A stretch of DNA of 64,000 nt from Winogradskyella sp. MH6 (GTDB taxonomy: Bacteria > Bacteroidota > Bacteroidia > Flavobacteriales > Flavobacteriaceae): the NCBI RefSeq assembly GCF_022810765.1, contig NZ_CP094494.1, positions 3,038,001 through 3,102,000 of the forward strand, written 5' to 3'. The notes beneath the pieces were generated by a model. It made no database searches and had not been told where the DNA came from. It saw only the letters and a list, made by a program, of their open reading frames with translations. A program made the translations under genes and the position numbers. The stretch's first letter is position 1; each line of letters opens with the position of its first letter. Shown here piece after piece: positions 25,382 through 34,882 of this stretch.

Positions 25382-26284
25382 TTAATTGTTTGAAAACGCC
25401 TCTTGTAAGTCTTGAGACTTTACACTAAGCTTATTGTCAAATTGCAGTGTTCTGATAGGGAAAGGAATATTAATACCTTCTTTATCATAAGCCTTTTTTA
25501 TTTCTATAATGGCTTTGGTTTTAGCTCTTAACTTTTCGAGCATACTTTCGGCATCAATCCAAAATCTACATAAGTAATTGATAGAACTATCACCAAACTC
25601 AGTATAATAAAATTCTACGTTCTCTGGCTTTTCAACTTGGTCAAAGGTTTTAGCAATAACTTCTTTTGTAAGCTGTTCTACTTTTTCTAAGTCTGATTCA
25701 TAGCCTACACCACACTCTAAGAAAACTCGCATTCTGGTAGTTAAGGAATAGTTTTTTAATGGGTTTTCTAAGATGGTTTTATTAGGAATAACAACAATAT
25801 TATTATCTGCTTCCTTTAGGGTAAAGTCTTTAAGATTAATATCTATAACTTCACCCGAATATCCTGTAGTTTCCACCCAATTACCAATCTGAATTTTCTT
25901 TCTGAATGATAATATAAGACCAGCAAACGTATTGGCGAGTGTACCTTGTAAAGCTAGACCTATTGCCAAACCAACTACACCAGCACCAGCCAATAATGAA
26001 GTCAAGGCTTTACCTAAATTCATAACACCAAGTGAAATAAATAATCCCAAGGTAACCACTACGACTGCTGTAACTCTTGCTATAGCCGCAGTTATAGACT
26101 CTTGATTTACTTTTTTAGACACCAGCTTACTCACTAACTTGCTAATGTACTTAGCAGCAAAATATGATGCTACCATCACCAAAATGGCTAGTATAAAATT
26201 GGGTATGTATTCTATAATTGTGTTAAACCAACCCTCGAGTTTAGAAATAAGATTTCCAAGGGCATTATTAAATTGCTCTTTCAT
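25382..26284 (-). CDS. mscS: MscS-family mechanosensitive channel (small form)
   Basis: A 300-residue small-conductance mechanosensitive channel. TM1 about 27-47, TM2 about 70-92, pore helix TM3 about 95-125 with the Gly/Ala-rich SLLAGAGVVGLAIGLALQGT, then ANTFAGLILSFRKKIQIG. The beta domain has GYSGEVIDINLKDFTL and VVIPNKTILENPLKNYS. Length and layout fit E. coli MscS (286). Opens on membrane tension to release solutes. It lies 50 nt downstream of the Dps gene, suggesting a stress operon. Confidence 0.9.
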   Translation of the reverse strand: MKEQFNNALGNLISKLEGWFNTIIEYIPNFILAILVMVASYFAAKYISKLVSKLVSKKVNQESITAAIARVTAVVVVTLGLFISLGVMNLGKALTSLLAGAGVVGLAIGLALQGTLANTFAGLILSFRKKIQIGNWVETTGYSGEVIDINLKDFTLKEADNNIVVIPNKTILENPLKNYSLTTRMRVFLECGVGYESDLEKVEQLTKEVIAKTFDQVEKPENVEFYYTEFGDSSINYLCRFWIDAESMLEKLRAKTKAIIEIKKAYDKEGINIPFPIRTLQFDNKLSVKSQDLQEAFSNN

Positions 26285-26334
26285 TTTAGATGTTTTTATT
26301 AATTAAATGTTAGTAATTACTTGTTTAAAGTTCT

Positions 26335-26826
26335 TTATACTTCATTTAATTGTGATGCGGTTTCTTTGGTAAATGCATCTAACATCCAGCTACTTTTTTC
26401 TAATTCTCTAATATAAGCACCAATAAGATCTATGGTACCTTCGTCGTTTGTTTGTTCTGCCTTATCGATTACTTTAGACATTTGTCTGAGTAATATTGCA
26501 TGGTTGTCTAAAATGGAGTCTACCATCTCTTTGTCTGTTTTTTTTGAAGATACTTCTTCAATTGATGATGCCTTTAGGTAATCTTTTAAATTACTCATTG
26601 GATGATATCTTAAAGTAAGAATACGTTCGGCAATTTCATCTATTTTTACTCTTGCATCTGTATATAACTCTTCGAATTTTTCGTGTAATTCAAAGAAATT
26701 ATCACCTAGAATGTTCCAATGGAAATTTCTTAAGTTTTGATAGTAAATATGGTAATCTGCTAATAAAGTATTCAATTCTACAACAGTTGGTAATAATTTT
26801 TCGTCGTTCATATTTAAGTAGCTCAT
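26335..26826 (-). CDS. dps: Dps-family DNA-protection ferritin
   Basis: A 163-residue ferritin-like protein that forms 12-subunit cages, oxidises iron with peroxide and can coat DNA. Ferroxidase ligands are visible: H in LRNFHWNILGDNFFELHEKF, with D and E in YTDARVKIDEIAERI two helices on (the standard H-D-E set at the dimer interface). Full length. An ATG five codons downstream is an alternative start. Placed with MscS, DUF1328 and small lipoproteins, as in general-stress clusters. Confidence 0.9.
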   Translation of the reverse strand: MSYLNMNDEKLLPTVVELNTLLADYHIYYQNLRNFHWNILGDNFFELHEKFEELYTDARVKIDEIAERILTLRYHPMSNLKDYLKASSIEEVSSKKTDKEMVDSILDNHAILLRQMSKVIDKAEQTNDEGTIDLIGAYIRELEKSSWMLDAFTKETASQLNEV

Positions 26827-27074
26827 AACTATTGTTTTGTGTTTGTTTTATTTCGTTTCCATTTAATATATAGGGCATATAAAGTTTTGTCAAGAGACTT
26901 AACAGGATTTAACCATTTGAGGTATCTATTAACATAATATTTTGTTAAAGGAATTCTAAAATGTTAATAGAATTTAACGTGTTGATATTTTAAATTAGAA
27001 TTGTTAAAAATAAACTTGTGAGTTGCTATAATTTTCAGTATTATGCGGTACTTTTAAAAATACACACTAATTTT

Positions 27075-27296
27075 ATGGGTAGACCAGCAACAAGACCAAC
27101 AAAGCTTAAAGATGGTTTCTATATTGAAATCCGAAACAAAGGTTCTAAATCTGGTGTTAAGCTATATAGCGGCACCAAACTACAAATGCACCGAGCAATA
27201 AAGATGTACGAACGTTCTAAAGAAGTACTTATACTAGGTGAATCTGTAAATGGAAAGTTTGTAGAAAAAGAACCAAAATTACATGTTGTAGAATAA
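27075..27296 (+). CDS. Small conserved flavobacterial protein
   Basis: A 73-residue basic protein, MGRPATRPTKLKDGFYIEIR at the start, then KSGVKLYSGTKLQMHRAIKM. The start at 27075 is preferred over an ATG 57 nt upstream, because the conserved family begins MGRPATRPTKL. No domain of known function; the basic charge and short beta-helix pattern would suit nucleic-acid binding, which is only a guess. Monocistronic, ends at a strong terminator. Confidence 0.7.
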   Translation: MGRPATRPTKLKDGFYIEIRNKGSKSGVKLYSGTKLQMHRAIKMYERSKEVLILGESVNGKFVEKEPKLHVVE

Positions 27297-27317
27297 CTAA
27301 AATATACTAATTACAAG

Positions 27318-27348
27318 AAGGGTGAAAGTAAAATTTCACCCTTTTTTA
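27318..27348 (+). terminator. Rho-independent terminator
   Basis: AAGGGTGAAA, short loop, TTTCACCCTT followed by TTTT. Ten-bp stem starting 22 nt after the small gene's stop. Confidence 0.8.
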
Positions 27349-27458
27349 TTATATCAAAATCATAGCCTAAAATTACAGTCTATGATTTTTTTTATAAATT
27401 GTTAATTAAATCAGCAGTTTATATCTGCTAAAAAACTAACTAATTAAATCGATTTATT

Positions 27459-27893
27459 ATGGCAAATTCATTAGAAAAACCACCTATTTGGTTTTGGATC
27501 GTGAGTGTTATTGCACTTATTTGGAATGGAATGGGTGTGCATGGCTACATAAGCCAAGCCTACAAAACCAAATCATTTACAGACAATTATACAGTAGAGC
27601 AAATTGAAATTATGGACAGCATGCCTGCTTGGTATACGGCACTATTTGCTATTGCAGTTTTTTCTGGTGTGCTAGGCTGTTTATTATTGTTACTAAGAAA
27701 AAAGGTAGCTAAGACTATTTTAATTTTGTCTTTCCTTGCAGCAGCAGTAATGATGATTTACTTCTTGTTTATTGTAGATTTAAAAGGTGTTGACTTTAGT
27801 CAAAACAAAATCTTTTCTTATGCCGTTTTGGTATTTGCTCTATTTTTAGTTTGGTTTTCAAGTCATTCTGCTAAAAAAGACTGGATAAGCTAA
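27459..27893 (+). CDS. Four-helix membrane protein, function unknown
   Basis: A 144-residue integral membrane protein with helices at about 9-28, 57-80, 86-106 and 118-135. The opening EKPPIWFWIVSVIALIWNGM and the MDSMPAWYTALFAIAVF segment are seen in many flavobacterial proteins sometimes labelled sugar transporter, but no transporter fold of that size is established. Both termini probably cytoplasmic. Monocistronic. Confidence 0.7.
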   Translation: MANSLEKPPIWFWIVSVIALIWNGMGVHGYISQAYKTKSFTDNYTVEQIEIMDSMPAWYTALFAIAVFSGVLGCLLLLLRKKVAKTILILSFLAAAVMMIYFLFIVDLKGVDFSQNKIFSYAVLVFALFLVWFSSHSAKKDWIS

Positions 27894-27915
27894 AAACATT
27901 ACCAATCAATCTTTG

Positions 27916-27948
27916 AAAAGGAATTAATAATATTTATTGGTTCCTTTT
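27916..27948. terminator. Bidirectional terminator between convergent genes
   Basis: AAAGGAATTAATAA, TAT, TTATTGGTTCCTTT with T runs on both sides; two G-T pairs in the stem. It serves the membrane protein gene (+) and the TruA-like gene (-), whose stop codon is at 27950. Confidence 0.6.
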
Positions 27949-27949
27949 T

Positions 27950-28735
27950 TTATTCAAAATCTAATCTATGAAGAATTAGTCCTGAAGCTGGTGCTATATA
28001 ATCCATAACCTCTTTACTGTCTTCTTTTAAAGTTTCCTTTATATAATCTAAAGTTACTTCACCTCTCCCTAATTTTATAAGACAACCCATCATTAAACGG
28101 ATTTGGTTTCGCATAAAACCTTTTCCTCTTATAATAAAAACATAAGATTCTTTTGGAAAAAAATTAGCCGTATAAATAGTGTTATCTACAATTTCGCAAT
28201 ACTCAATAGTTCTCTGATATTCTCCCTTGTTGGTAGCTTTGTAGCAATAGGTTTTAAAGTTGTGCGTTCCTTCAAACAATTTAGCCCCTTCTTTCATTAA
28301 ATCTATGTTAAGAGGCTTTAAAATAGTCGTTAAAATAGGCGCACAAAACGGATGATTTTTTTGTCCCTGTGAAAATACATAATGGTATTCCTTTATTTTA
28401 GAATCTTGTATGATATTAAAATCCTTATCAACTTCTCTTATAGATAAGGCTCTTATATCTTGTGGTAAATTATAATTGAACAGTTCTAAAAACCCTTCAA
28501 AATCTTCAATAGGTTGATTGTAAATAAACAATTCTAAAGCAGCTTCATTAGCCGAAACCATAGCATCTGTTCTACCTGCTCCAAGGGTCTTAAATCTTGT
28601 GTCACCGAGAATATACTTTAAGGTTCTATCAATCATAAGATGTAAGGTTTTTACATCTGGTTGTTTTTGCCAACCATGAAATCGATAGCCTAAATATTGA
28701 ATTTTTATGAGGTAATAGTAGCGTTTGTCAAACAT
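27950..28735 (-). CDS. truA: TruA-like tRNA pseudouridine synthase
   Basis: A 261-residue pseudouridine synthase of the TruA superfamily, which isomerises uridine in the tRNA anticodon arm (positions 38-40 in E. coli). The catalytic Asp is in LGAGRTDAMVSANEAALEL. Canonical TruA reads GRTDAGVHA here; this protein has GRTDAMVSA, so it may be the divergent Bacteroidota paralogue with different target sites. The C-terminal domain ends RNQIRLMMGCLIKLGRGEV, normal for the family. Cytoplasmic. Confidence 0.8.
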   Translation of the reverse strand: MFDKRYYYLIKIQYLGYRFHGWQKQPDVKTLHLMIDRTLKYILGDTRFKTLGAGRTDAMVSANEAALELFIYNQPIEDFEGFLELFNYNLPQDIRALSIREVDKDFNIIQDSKIKEYHYVFSQGQKNHPFCAPILTTILKPLNIDLMKEGAKLFEGTHNFKTYCYKATNKGEYQRTIEYCEIVDNTIYTANFFPKESYVFIIRGKGFMRNQIRLMMGCLIKLGRGEVTLDYIKETLKEDSKEVMDYIAPASGLILHRLDFE

Positions 28736-28786
28736 AATAGCAAGAACGTTATTTTATAGAAAATTCCAAAAATTTAGAGCAAACAA

Positions 28787-28821
28787 AAAAGGCTGCCAAA
28801 TACTTTTTTTGACAGCCTTTT
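28787..28821 (-). terminator. Terminator of the M43 protease gene
   Basis: Minus strand: AAAAGGCTGTCAAAA, loop, TTTGGCAGCCTTTTTT; stem of about 13 bp with one mismatch, then T run. Starts about 24 nt after the stop. Confidence 0.75.
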
Positions 28822-28844
28822 GAGCATTACTAACTAACTATTCA

Positions 28845-30644
28845 TTAATCTAAAATTACTTTCTTAACTTTTGATTGAATATTATTAGAAACTTTTACAA
28901 TATAAATTCCACTGCTTAATCCTGATACATTCAAGGTATTTCTGGAAGAAGAAGTCTCTAATATTTGACTCTTGACCAACCTACCTTGTATATCATATAG
29001 ATTCGCTGTAGATACTTCTAATAATTGTCCTTTAACAACTAATTGGTCATTAGAACCATCTGAGTATATCATCAATTCATTAGTATTAATATCGTCTATA
29101 GATAATGTACCAGGCTCTATGTATAGTGCATAATCTTCTGACTGCCCATAACCTAATGATGTGTAGCAAGCTGAATTTATAATTCCTACACCATAAGCAT
29201 CATCAACATCTGTCATCAATCTAATTCTCACATAACTATCATAAGGAATCGTAGATGGATATGTTAATGATACAGGCACTATAGCACCACCAACAATATC
29301 TTGAGAATAATGTTGTGTTTCAGCATCATCATCAAAATCACCATCGTTATTCCAATCTATCCACACACCTAATTGATGAGCGTTTCCACCAGTAATTTCA
29401 ACATTCATTGTATAAGCATTATCTGTATCTATATTGAAAAGTCCGCTACAATTAACACTTCTATCTAGGTTACCACCATCACCAGCTGTTGTCGATGATG
29501 TAAAAGTTGTAGAATTTAATTCTACACTGATGATACCAGAAAAATTGTTACTAGCAGGTGAATTTGCAGAACATACAGTAGTAGGAGCTACAAAACCAAC
29601 TTCTGGTGCTTCATCACCTTTAGACTCTACAATAGCAGTATCTGTCATAGCTGCTCTTGCTCTTGTTTTCTGATCTTCAGTTAGTCTATCTGTACAATAA
29701 TAATAACTCATTACATTGTTAACTGTATTATTATCTACCCAAGGACTACCTGTACATGTGTTATTTGCAGGACACGTACTTGTTTCTCTTTGATGTGGCA
29801 CAGTATCTGCACAACCATCACTATCTGTACCTACAGTAATATCCGCAGGACATGTATCTGAAATACCATCATTATCTGTATCATCACCTTGAAAAGTATG
29901 ATACAAATGCAAATAGTGACCTACCTCATGAACAACTGTACTATTATCTCCGTTAGAATTTAAACCCCAACCATTGGTGTTTCCTGGATCATAACCAAAA
30001 ACCGAAGCCATCATTACAGAGCCATAATAACTACTAAATTCATTGTAAAAATAAGCGTAACCTTGGTAACCAAAACCACCATCATTATTATCTAATTCAG
30101 TTACTATCCAAAAATTAAGATAATCCGTGGATGGCCAATTTATATAATCTCTTATCGTTTCATAATCAGCACCTCCAGAATCAGCTACATTAACTCCATT
30201 ACTGGCATAACCAGGAATTCCAGAAGCATCAACTCTATTAATTCCTGTAGTAGCTGCACAATTAGGATCTCTCTGAGCTAAAACAAATTCAATCTCAAAA
30301 TCAACTGAACTACCTGGTGTTAAACCTCTATAAAAATCATTAAGATTATCTATACTACTTTGAATTTGAGCGTCAGAAATATTTGAACCTATTCCTTCTG
30401 CTTCACCCAAATGTAATACATGCACAACAACAGGTATTGTATAAATGGTACCATTTCGTTGAGCCAATTCATTATTTGATATAAAATTCTGAATTTTTTG
30501 CTCAGTAAGTTGTTCTTGCTGAACATAGTTTGGATCTTGCAATAATTCTTCCCTTTGGTGATCAAATGCACATTGCTGCGCAAAAACAGAATAAGTAAAT
30601 AAAGAAAAGAATACTATTACAGTACTAATTGTAAAGTTTTTCAT
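28845..30644 (-). CDS. Secreted M43 metalloprotease with GEVED-type domain and T9SS sorting tag
   Basis: A 599-residue secreted zinc protease. ATG at 30644 gives a signal peptide MKNFTISTVIVFFSLFTYSV-FAQ; a longer frame upstream adds 16 residues without sense. The catalytic domain of the pappalysin (M43) group has VVHEVGHYLHLYHTF (HExxHxxxxxH) and a following MSYYYC Met turn; Cys pairs suggest disulphides. Next is a beta domain with WIDWNNDGDFDDDAET (GEVED type, calcium-binding look). The last 75 residues are a T9SS type A sorting domain (SGLSSGIYIVKVSNN then KKVILD). It is thus exported through the type IX system. Confidence 0.9.
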   Translation of the reverse strand: MKNFTISTVIVFFSLFTYSVFAQQCAFDHQREELLQDPNYVQQEQLTEQKIQNFISNNELAQRNGTIYTIPVVVHVLHLGEAEGIGSNISDAQIQSSIDNLNDFYRGLTPGSSVDFEIEFVLAQRDPNCAATTGINRVDASGIPGYASNGVNVADSGGADYETIRDYINWPSTDYLNFWIVTELDNNDGGFGYQGYAYFYNEFSSYYGSVMMASVFGYDPGNTNGWGLNSNGDNSTVVHEVGHYLHLYHTFQGDDTDNDGISDTCPADITVGTDSDGCADTVPHQRETSTCPANNTCTGSPWVDNNTVNNVMSYYYCTDRLTEDQKTRARAAMTDTAIVESKGDEAPEVGFVAPTTVCSANSPASNNFSGIISVELNSTTFTSSTTAGDGGNLDRSVNCSGLFNIDTDNAYTMNVEITGGNAHQLGVWIDWNNDGDFDDDAETQHYSQDIVGGAIVPVSLTYPSTIPYDSYVRIRLMTDVDDAYGVGIINSACYTSLGYGQSEDYALYIEPGTLSIDDINTNELMIYSDGSNDQLVVKGQLLEVSTANLYDIQGRLVKSQILETSSSRNTLNVSGLSSGIYIVKVSNNIQSKVKKVILD

Positions 30645-30736
30645 CGAGATTTTGGTTAAAATTAAGTGTTGCAATATACACATTTTCAACAAAAAACAAC
30701 CTTTTGTCGTGAATATTTACATTTTATCGATAAAAA

Positions 30737-31339
30737 TTAATTTTCATTACGGTTATGAAGAATAGAAACCACATCTTCCAACTTAAACCCTTTTGCCTGC
30801 AACAACATTAAATAGTGAAATAATAAATCGGCACTTTCATTTAAAAATAAGTCGTCGTTATTGTCCTTAGCTTCAATAATGACTTCCACAGCTTCTTCAC
30901 CAACTTTTTGAGCCACTTTATTAATACCCTTGGCAAATAATGAAGCTACATAAGATTTTTCTGTGTTACCAGCTTCTACCCTACTTTGTATCGTGTTTTC
31001 CAGTTTGGTTAAAAACCCGTAAGATTCGGTATTAGCTTCATTCCAACACGTATCACTTCCTTTGTGACACGTTGGCCCTTTTGGATTTACAGTTACTAAC
31101 AAAGTATCATTATCGCAATCTAATTTAATATCTACTAAGTTTAAAACATTACCGCTTTCTTCACCTTTAGTCCAAAGTCGGTTTTTGGTACGACTGAAAA
31201 AGGTTAACAACTTAGTGTCTTGCGTTTTTTTAAGCGCTTCTTCGTTCATATAACCAAGCATCAACACATTTTTGGTTGTTGCGTCTTGAACGATTGCTGG
31301 GACTAATCCGTCGTTATTTTTATTAAAATTTATGTTCAT
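30737..31339 (-). CDS. hisIE: Bifunctional phosphoribosyl-AMP cyclohydrolase / phosphoribosyl-ATP pyrophosphatase
   Basis: Steps 2 and 3 of histidine synthesis. The HisI part (about 1-105) shows the zinc/metal ligands in DIKLDCDNDTLLV and GPTCHKGSDTCW; the HisE part (about 110-200) has KVGEEAVEVIIEAK and ESADLLFHYLMLL. The ATG at 31339 begins MNINFNKNNDGLVPAIVQDA; an upstream in-frame ATG at 31360 lies within a dispersed repeat and is not preferred. Last gene of the his operon; no clear terminator was found behind it. Confidence 0.93.
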   Translation of the reverse strand: MNINFNKNNDGLVPAIVQDATTKNVLMLGYMNEEALKKTQDTKLLTFFSRTKNRLWTKGEESGNVLNLVDIKLDCDNDTLLVTVNPKGPTCHKGSDTCWNEANTESYGFLTKLENTIQSRVEAGNTEKSYVASLFAKGINKVAQKVGEEAVEVIIEAKDNNDDLFLNESADLLFHYLMLLQAKGFKLEDVVSILHNRNEN

Positions 31340-31355
31340 TTTTCTTAGCTTTTCT

Positions 31356-31425
31356 GTCATTTCGAGTGAGCACAGCGACGAGAAATCTCAAAATTTAAAG
31401 ATACTTCGCTTTGCTCTGAATGACA
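31356..31425. repeat. Palindromic dispersed repeats between hisIE and hisF
   Basis: Two modules: TCATTTCGAGTGAGCACAGC followed by GACGAGAAATCTC, and ATACTTCGCTTTGCTCTGAA followed by TGACA. The same second module occurs between hisC and hisD. Confidence 0.7.
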
Positions 31426-31427
31426 AT

Positions 31428-32183
31428 TTATAATCTAACAGAAACACCTTTCTGTTTTAATTCTTCTTTTAAATCTTTTATTTCTATTTCACCAAAATGA
31501 AATACACTTGCAGCCAAAGCGGCATCTGCTTTTCCCTCTTTAAAGGTATCTGTAAAATGCTGAATAGTTCCTGCGCCACCAGACGCGATGATTGGGATAT
31601 TTACAGTGTCTGATAGTTTAGCCAAAGCATCATTTGCAAATCCATTTTTTGTTCCATCGTTATTCATAGAGGTAAACAGAATTTCACCTGCGCCTCTTGT
31701 TTCAACTTCTTTTGCCCAATCGAATAGATCTATTTCGGTTGGAATACTTCCACCAGCTAAATGCACTTTCCATTGTCCTTTAACTTGTTTGGCATCTATA
31801 GCAACCACAACACATTGACTGCCAAACTTACTTGACAATTCGTTTATCAATTCTGGTCGTTTTACAGCAGATGAATTTACAGATATTTTATCTGCTCCAG
31901 ATTTTAAAAGTACATCTACATCTTCAACACTTGAAATTCCGCCACCAACGGTAAATGGAATATTGACTTGTTCGGCGACTTTTAACACCATTTCAATCAT
32001 TGTTTTTCTACCTTCTAAAGTTGCAGAAATATCTAAAAACACCAATTCGTCTGCGCCTTTTTCAGCATACTGTTTTGCTAATTCTACAGGATCGCCTGCA
32101 TCTCTTAAATTAACAAAATTAACGCCTTTAACAGTGCGACCGTTTTTAATATCTAGACAAGGTATGATTCGTTTTGTAAGCAT
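31428..32183 (-). CDS. hisF: Imidazole glycerol phosphate synthase subunit HisF
   Basis: A 251-residue TIM barrel that, with HisH, converts PRFAR and ammonia to imidazole glycerol phosphate and AICAR. Catalytic aspartates are in [12 protein letters not shown] (D11) and [12 protein letters not shown]. Phosphate loops FTVGGGISS and IIASGGAGT are intact. Length as in E. coli (258). Seventh gene of the operon. Confidence 0.96.
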   Translation of the reverse strand: MLTKRIIPCLDIKNGRTVKGVNFVNLRDAGDPVELAKQYAEKGADELVFLDISATLEGRKTMIEMVLKVAEQVNIPFTVGGGISSVEDVDVLLKSGADKISVNSSAVKRPELINELSSKFGSQCVVVAIDAKQVKGQWKVHLAGGSIPTEIDLFDWAKEVETRGAGEILFTSMNNDGTKNGFANDALAKLSDTVNIPIIASGGAGTIQHFTDTFKEGKADAALAASVFHFGEIEIKDLKEELKQKGVSVRL

Positions 32184-32191
32184 AGTTTTAC

Positions 32192-32258
32192 TTCCTACGA
32201 AAGCAGGAATCTCATTTTTAGTTTCAAAATAGATTCCGCATCAAGTGCGGAATGACAG
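32192..32258. repeat. Palindromic dispersed repeats between hisF and hisA
   Basis: CCTACGAAAGCAGGAATCTC and, 17 bases on, GATTCCGCATCAAGTGCGGA followed by ATGACAG. The latter is a palindrome TTCCGCA-TCAAG-TGCGGAA. Confidence 0.7.
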
Positions 32259-32260
32259 TT

Positions 32261-32995
32261 TTATAAAAAGCGTTCTAATTCTTTTAAACTTATTCTGTTT
32301 TCGTAAATGGCTTTACCAATTATTACTCCATCGCAACCTATGTCTGCTAAAACTTCAACATCTTCAATAGTTGTTACTCCGCCAGAAGCAATTAGTTTTA
32401 CAGATTGATCTGCGCTACCATTGGTACATTGGTTAATAATTTTTTTATACAGATCTACCGATGGACCTTGAAGCATGCCGTCTTTTGAAATATCTGTACA
32501 TACCACATATTGAATACCGTTTTTTTGATAGTCTTGTATAAATGGGACAACGTCTAAACTACTTTCTTCTAACCAACCAGAAATGGCGATTTTTTCGTTT
32601 TTACAATCGGCTCCAAGGATAATTTTTTGCGTTCCGTATTTATTAATCCATCTTAAAAAAGTGTCTGTATTTTTTACAGCTATACTACCTCCTGTAATTT
32701 GTTTAGCTCCAGAATTAAAAGCTATAAATACATCGTCATCCGATTTAAGTCCGCCACCAAAATCGATTTTTAAATTGGTTTTTGTCGCTACCTTTTCTAA
32801 CACTTTATAATTGACTACGTGATCTGCTTTAGCGCCTTCTAAATCTACCATATGCAAGTATTCTATGCCTGCATCTTCAAATTGCTTGGCAACTTCTAAC
32901 GGATTTTCATTATACATTTTTGTTGTGCTGTAATCGCCTTTAGTTAATCTTACGCACTTTCCTTCTATTATGTCTATTGCTGGTATTATTCTCAA
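32261..32995 (-). CDS. hisA: Phosphoribosylformimino-AICAR isomerase HisA
   Basis: A 244-residue TIM-barrel isomerase (ProFAR to PRFAR). The two catalytic aspartates are in [16 protein letters not shown] and [14 protein letters not shown]. Phosphate-binding motifs [12 protein letters not shown] and IASGGVTT are intact; a weak internal duplication with HisF is expected in the family. It lies only 15 nt downstream of hisH, the one his gap without a repeat. Confidence 0.96.
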   Translation of the reverse strand: MRIIPAIDIIEGKCVRLTKGDYSTTKMYNENPLEVAKQFEDAGIEYLHMVDLEGAKADHVVNYKVLEKVATKTNLKIDFGGGLKSDDDVFIAFNSGAKQITGGSIAVKNTDTFLRWINKYGTQKIILGADCKNEKIAISGWLEESSLDVVPFIQDYQKNGIQYVVCTDISKDGMLQGPSVDLYKKIINQCTNGSADQSVKLIASGGVTTIEDVEVLADIGCDGVIIGKAIYENRISLKELERFL

Positions 32996-33010
32996 AATAG
33001 TTGTTTGTTT

Positions 33011-33604
33011 CTAGTTGTTAGTATTTAGTTCTAAAAAATTCTTAAGAATTTTTTCTCCTTCTTTTCCACTTTTTTCTGGGTGAAATTGTACTCCGTAAAA
33101 ATTATCTTTTTGTAATGCTGAAGCGTATTCAACATCATAAGTTGTTGTTGCAATTGCTTCTTGGCATTTTTCTGCATAAAAACTATGCACTAAATACATA
33201 AATTCATTTGCTTTAATATGTTTAAACAAATCTGATTTAAGATTACTTATCGTATTCCAACCCATTTGTGGCACTTTTACTGTATTTGAAAAGCGTTTTA
33301 CATCTACATTAAAAATACCTAAGCCATTTGTATGTCCTTCTTCTGTAGACTTACACATTAATTGCATACCTAAACAAATCCCTAAAACAGGTTGTTTTAA
33401 CTGCGGAATCAAACGATCCAAACCTGATTCTTTTAGCTTTTTCATTGCACTACTCGCCTCGCCTACACCAGGAAAAATCACTCTGTCTGCTGCTTTAATT
33501 TCTTCAGGATTATTAGTTAACAACGCTTCAAAACCTAAGCGTTTAAAAGCAAATTGAATGCTTTTGATGTTTCCTGCACCATAATTTATGATGACTATTT
33601 TCAT
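33011..33604 (-). CDS. hisH: Imidazole glycerol phosphate synthase glutaminase subunit HisH
   Basis: A 197-residue class I glutamine amidotransferase feeding ammonia to HisF. The nucleophile Cys is in VLGICLGMQLM; the His-Glu of the triad is in YGVQFHPEKSG. The opening IINYGAGNIKSIQFAFKRLG is typical. Full length. Confidence 0.96.
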   Translation of the reverse strand: MKIVIINYGAGNIKSIQFAFKRLGFEALLTNNPEEIKAADRVIFPGVGEASSAMKKLKESGLDRLIPQLKQPVLGICLGMQLMCKSTEEGHTNGLGIFNVDVKRFSNTVKVPQMGWNTISNLKSDLFKHIKANEFMYLVHSFYAEKCQEAIATTTYDVEYASALQKDNFYGVQFHPEKSGKEGEKILKNFLELNTNN

Positions 33605-33684
33605 TTATTGTCATTCCTGCGAAGGCAGGAATCTTATTAATTATTGTTCATTTTTTTAGATTCCGTATCAAGTACGGAATGAAA
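33604..33684. repeat. Palindromic dispersed repeats between hisH and hisB
   Basis: GTCATTCCTGCGAAGGCAGG followed by AATCTT, then GATTCCGTATCAAGTACGGA followed by ATGAAAAG. The second is the palindrome TTCCGTA-TCAAG-TACGGAA, a compensated variant of the copy in the hisF-hisA gap. Confidence 0.75.
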
Positions 33685-33688
33685 AGTA

Positions 33689-34822
33689 CTATAACATTCC
33701 TTTTGTACTTGGTAAAATCATTTTTTCAACATCGCGTTTTACTGCCATTTTTATTGCTTTAGCAAATGCTTTAAAAATTGCTTCAATTTTGTGATGCTCG
33801 TTTGTACCTTCTGCTTTGATGTTTAGGTTGCATTTTGCACCATCTGTAAAGGATTTAAAGAAGTGAAAAAACATTTCGGTTGGCATTTTGCCAATCATTT
33901 CGCGTTTAAAATCGGCTTCCCAAACCAACCAATTTCTACCACCAAAATCTATTGCAGCTTGCGCAAAACAATCGTCCATTGGTAAGCTAAAACCGTAACG
34001 TTCTATACCTAACTTATTACCTAAAGTCGTTGCAAATACTTCACCTAAAGCAATAGCTGTATCTTCGATAGTGTGATGCTCATCTACTTCTAAATCACCA
34101 TCGACTTTAATATTTAAATCTAATTGTCCGTGACGCGCAATTTGGTCTAACATATGGTCGAAAAACGCAATACCTGTATTGATATTACTTTGTCCTGTTC
34201 CGTCAAGATTTAAATCGATCTTAATTTTTGTTTCGTTGGTATTTCGTTCGATGCTTCCAGTACGTTCTTTGGCTTTTAAGAATTTGTAAATCTCTTCCCA
34301 ATCATTACTTTCTAAAGCGATAAACTGGTCTAAAGAATCTCGTTTTACCGTAATTTCATCCGTTCCTAAATTGGTATTGTCATTAATAAAAATGCCTTTA
34401 GAACCAAGGTTTTTAGCTAATTCAACATCGGTTAATCGGTCACCAATAACAAACGAATTTTCTAAATCGTAATCCTCACCAAAATACTTGGTTAACAGAC
34501 CTGTATTTGGCTTTCGTGTTGGCGCATTGTCTTTTGCGAAAGTTCTGTCTATAAATTGTTCTTCAAAAATAACACCTTCATTTTCAAAAGATTGAAGCAC
34601 AAAATTATGTACTGGCCAAAACGTGTTTTCTGGATACAGATCTGTTCCCAATCCATCTTGATTGGTAATCATTACAATTTCAAAATCTAATTCTTTGGCG
34701 ATTTTACTTAAATACGTGAAGACCTTTGGGTAAAATACCAACTTCTCAAAACTATCGATTTGCTCATCTGCTGGTTCTTTAATCAATGTGCCATCACGGT
34801 CTATGAATAGTACTTTTTTCAT
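33689..34822 (-). CDS. hisB: Bifunctional histidinol-phosphatase / imidazoleglycerol-phosphate dehydratase
   Basis: A 377-residue fusion, as in enterobacteria. Residues 1-165 are a HAD phosphatase ([15 protein letters not shown]8 and D10; later [12 protein letters not shown] and [12 protein letters not shown]). Residues 180-377 are the IGP dehydratase with two metal sites marked by [28 protein letters not shown], and [19 protein letters not shown]. Both active sites look complete. Confidence 0.95.
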   Translation of the reverse strand: MKKVLFIDRDGTLIKEPADEQIDSFEKLVFYPKVFTYLSKIAKELDFEIVMITNQDGLGTDLYPENTFWPVHNFVLQSFENEGVIFEEQFIDRTFAKDNAPTRKPNTGLLTKYFGEDYDLENSFVIGDRLTDVELAKNLGSKGIFINDNTNLGTDEITVKRDSLDQFIALESNDWEEIYKFLKAKERTGSIERNTNETKIKIDLNLDGTGQSNINTGIAFFDHMLDQIARHGQLDLNIKVDGDLEVDEHHTIEDTAIALGEVFATTLGNKLGIERYGFSLPMDDCFAQAAIDFGGRNWLVWEADFKREMIGKMPTEMFFHFFKSFTDGAKCNLNIKAEGTNEHHKIEAIFKAFAKAIKMAVKRDVEKMILPSTKGML

Positions 34823-34841
34823 TTTTTTCTATGTTTTCGTC

Positions 34842-34880
34842 AGTTCGAGTGAATTTCTTATGAATATCACTTAATGTGAC
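34842..34880. repeat. Repeat remnant between hisB and hisC
   Basis: GTCAGTTCGAGTGAATTTCT and CACTTAATGTGACG, a degraded form of the TTCGAGTG...GTGACG module. Confidence 0.5.
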
Positions 34881-34882
34881 GT

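Noticed and set aside
31340..31360. Longer hisIE start at 31360
   Set aside because: This ATG belongs to the dispersed repeat and adds seven residues absent from the family start.
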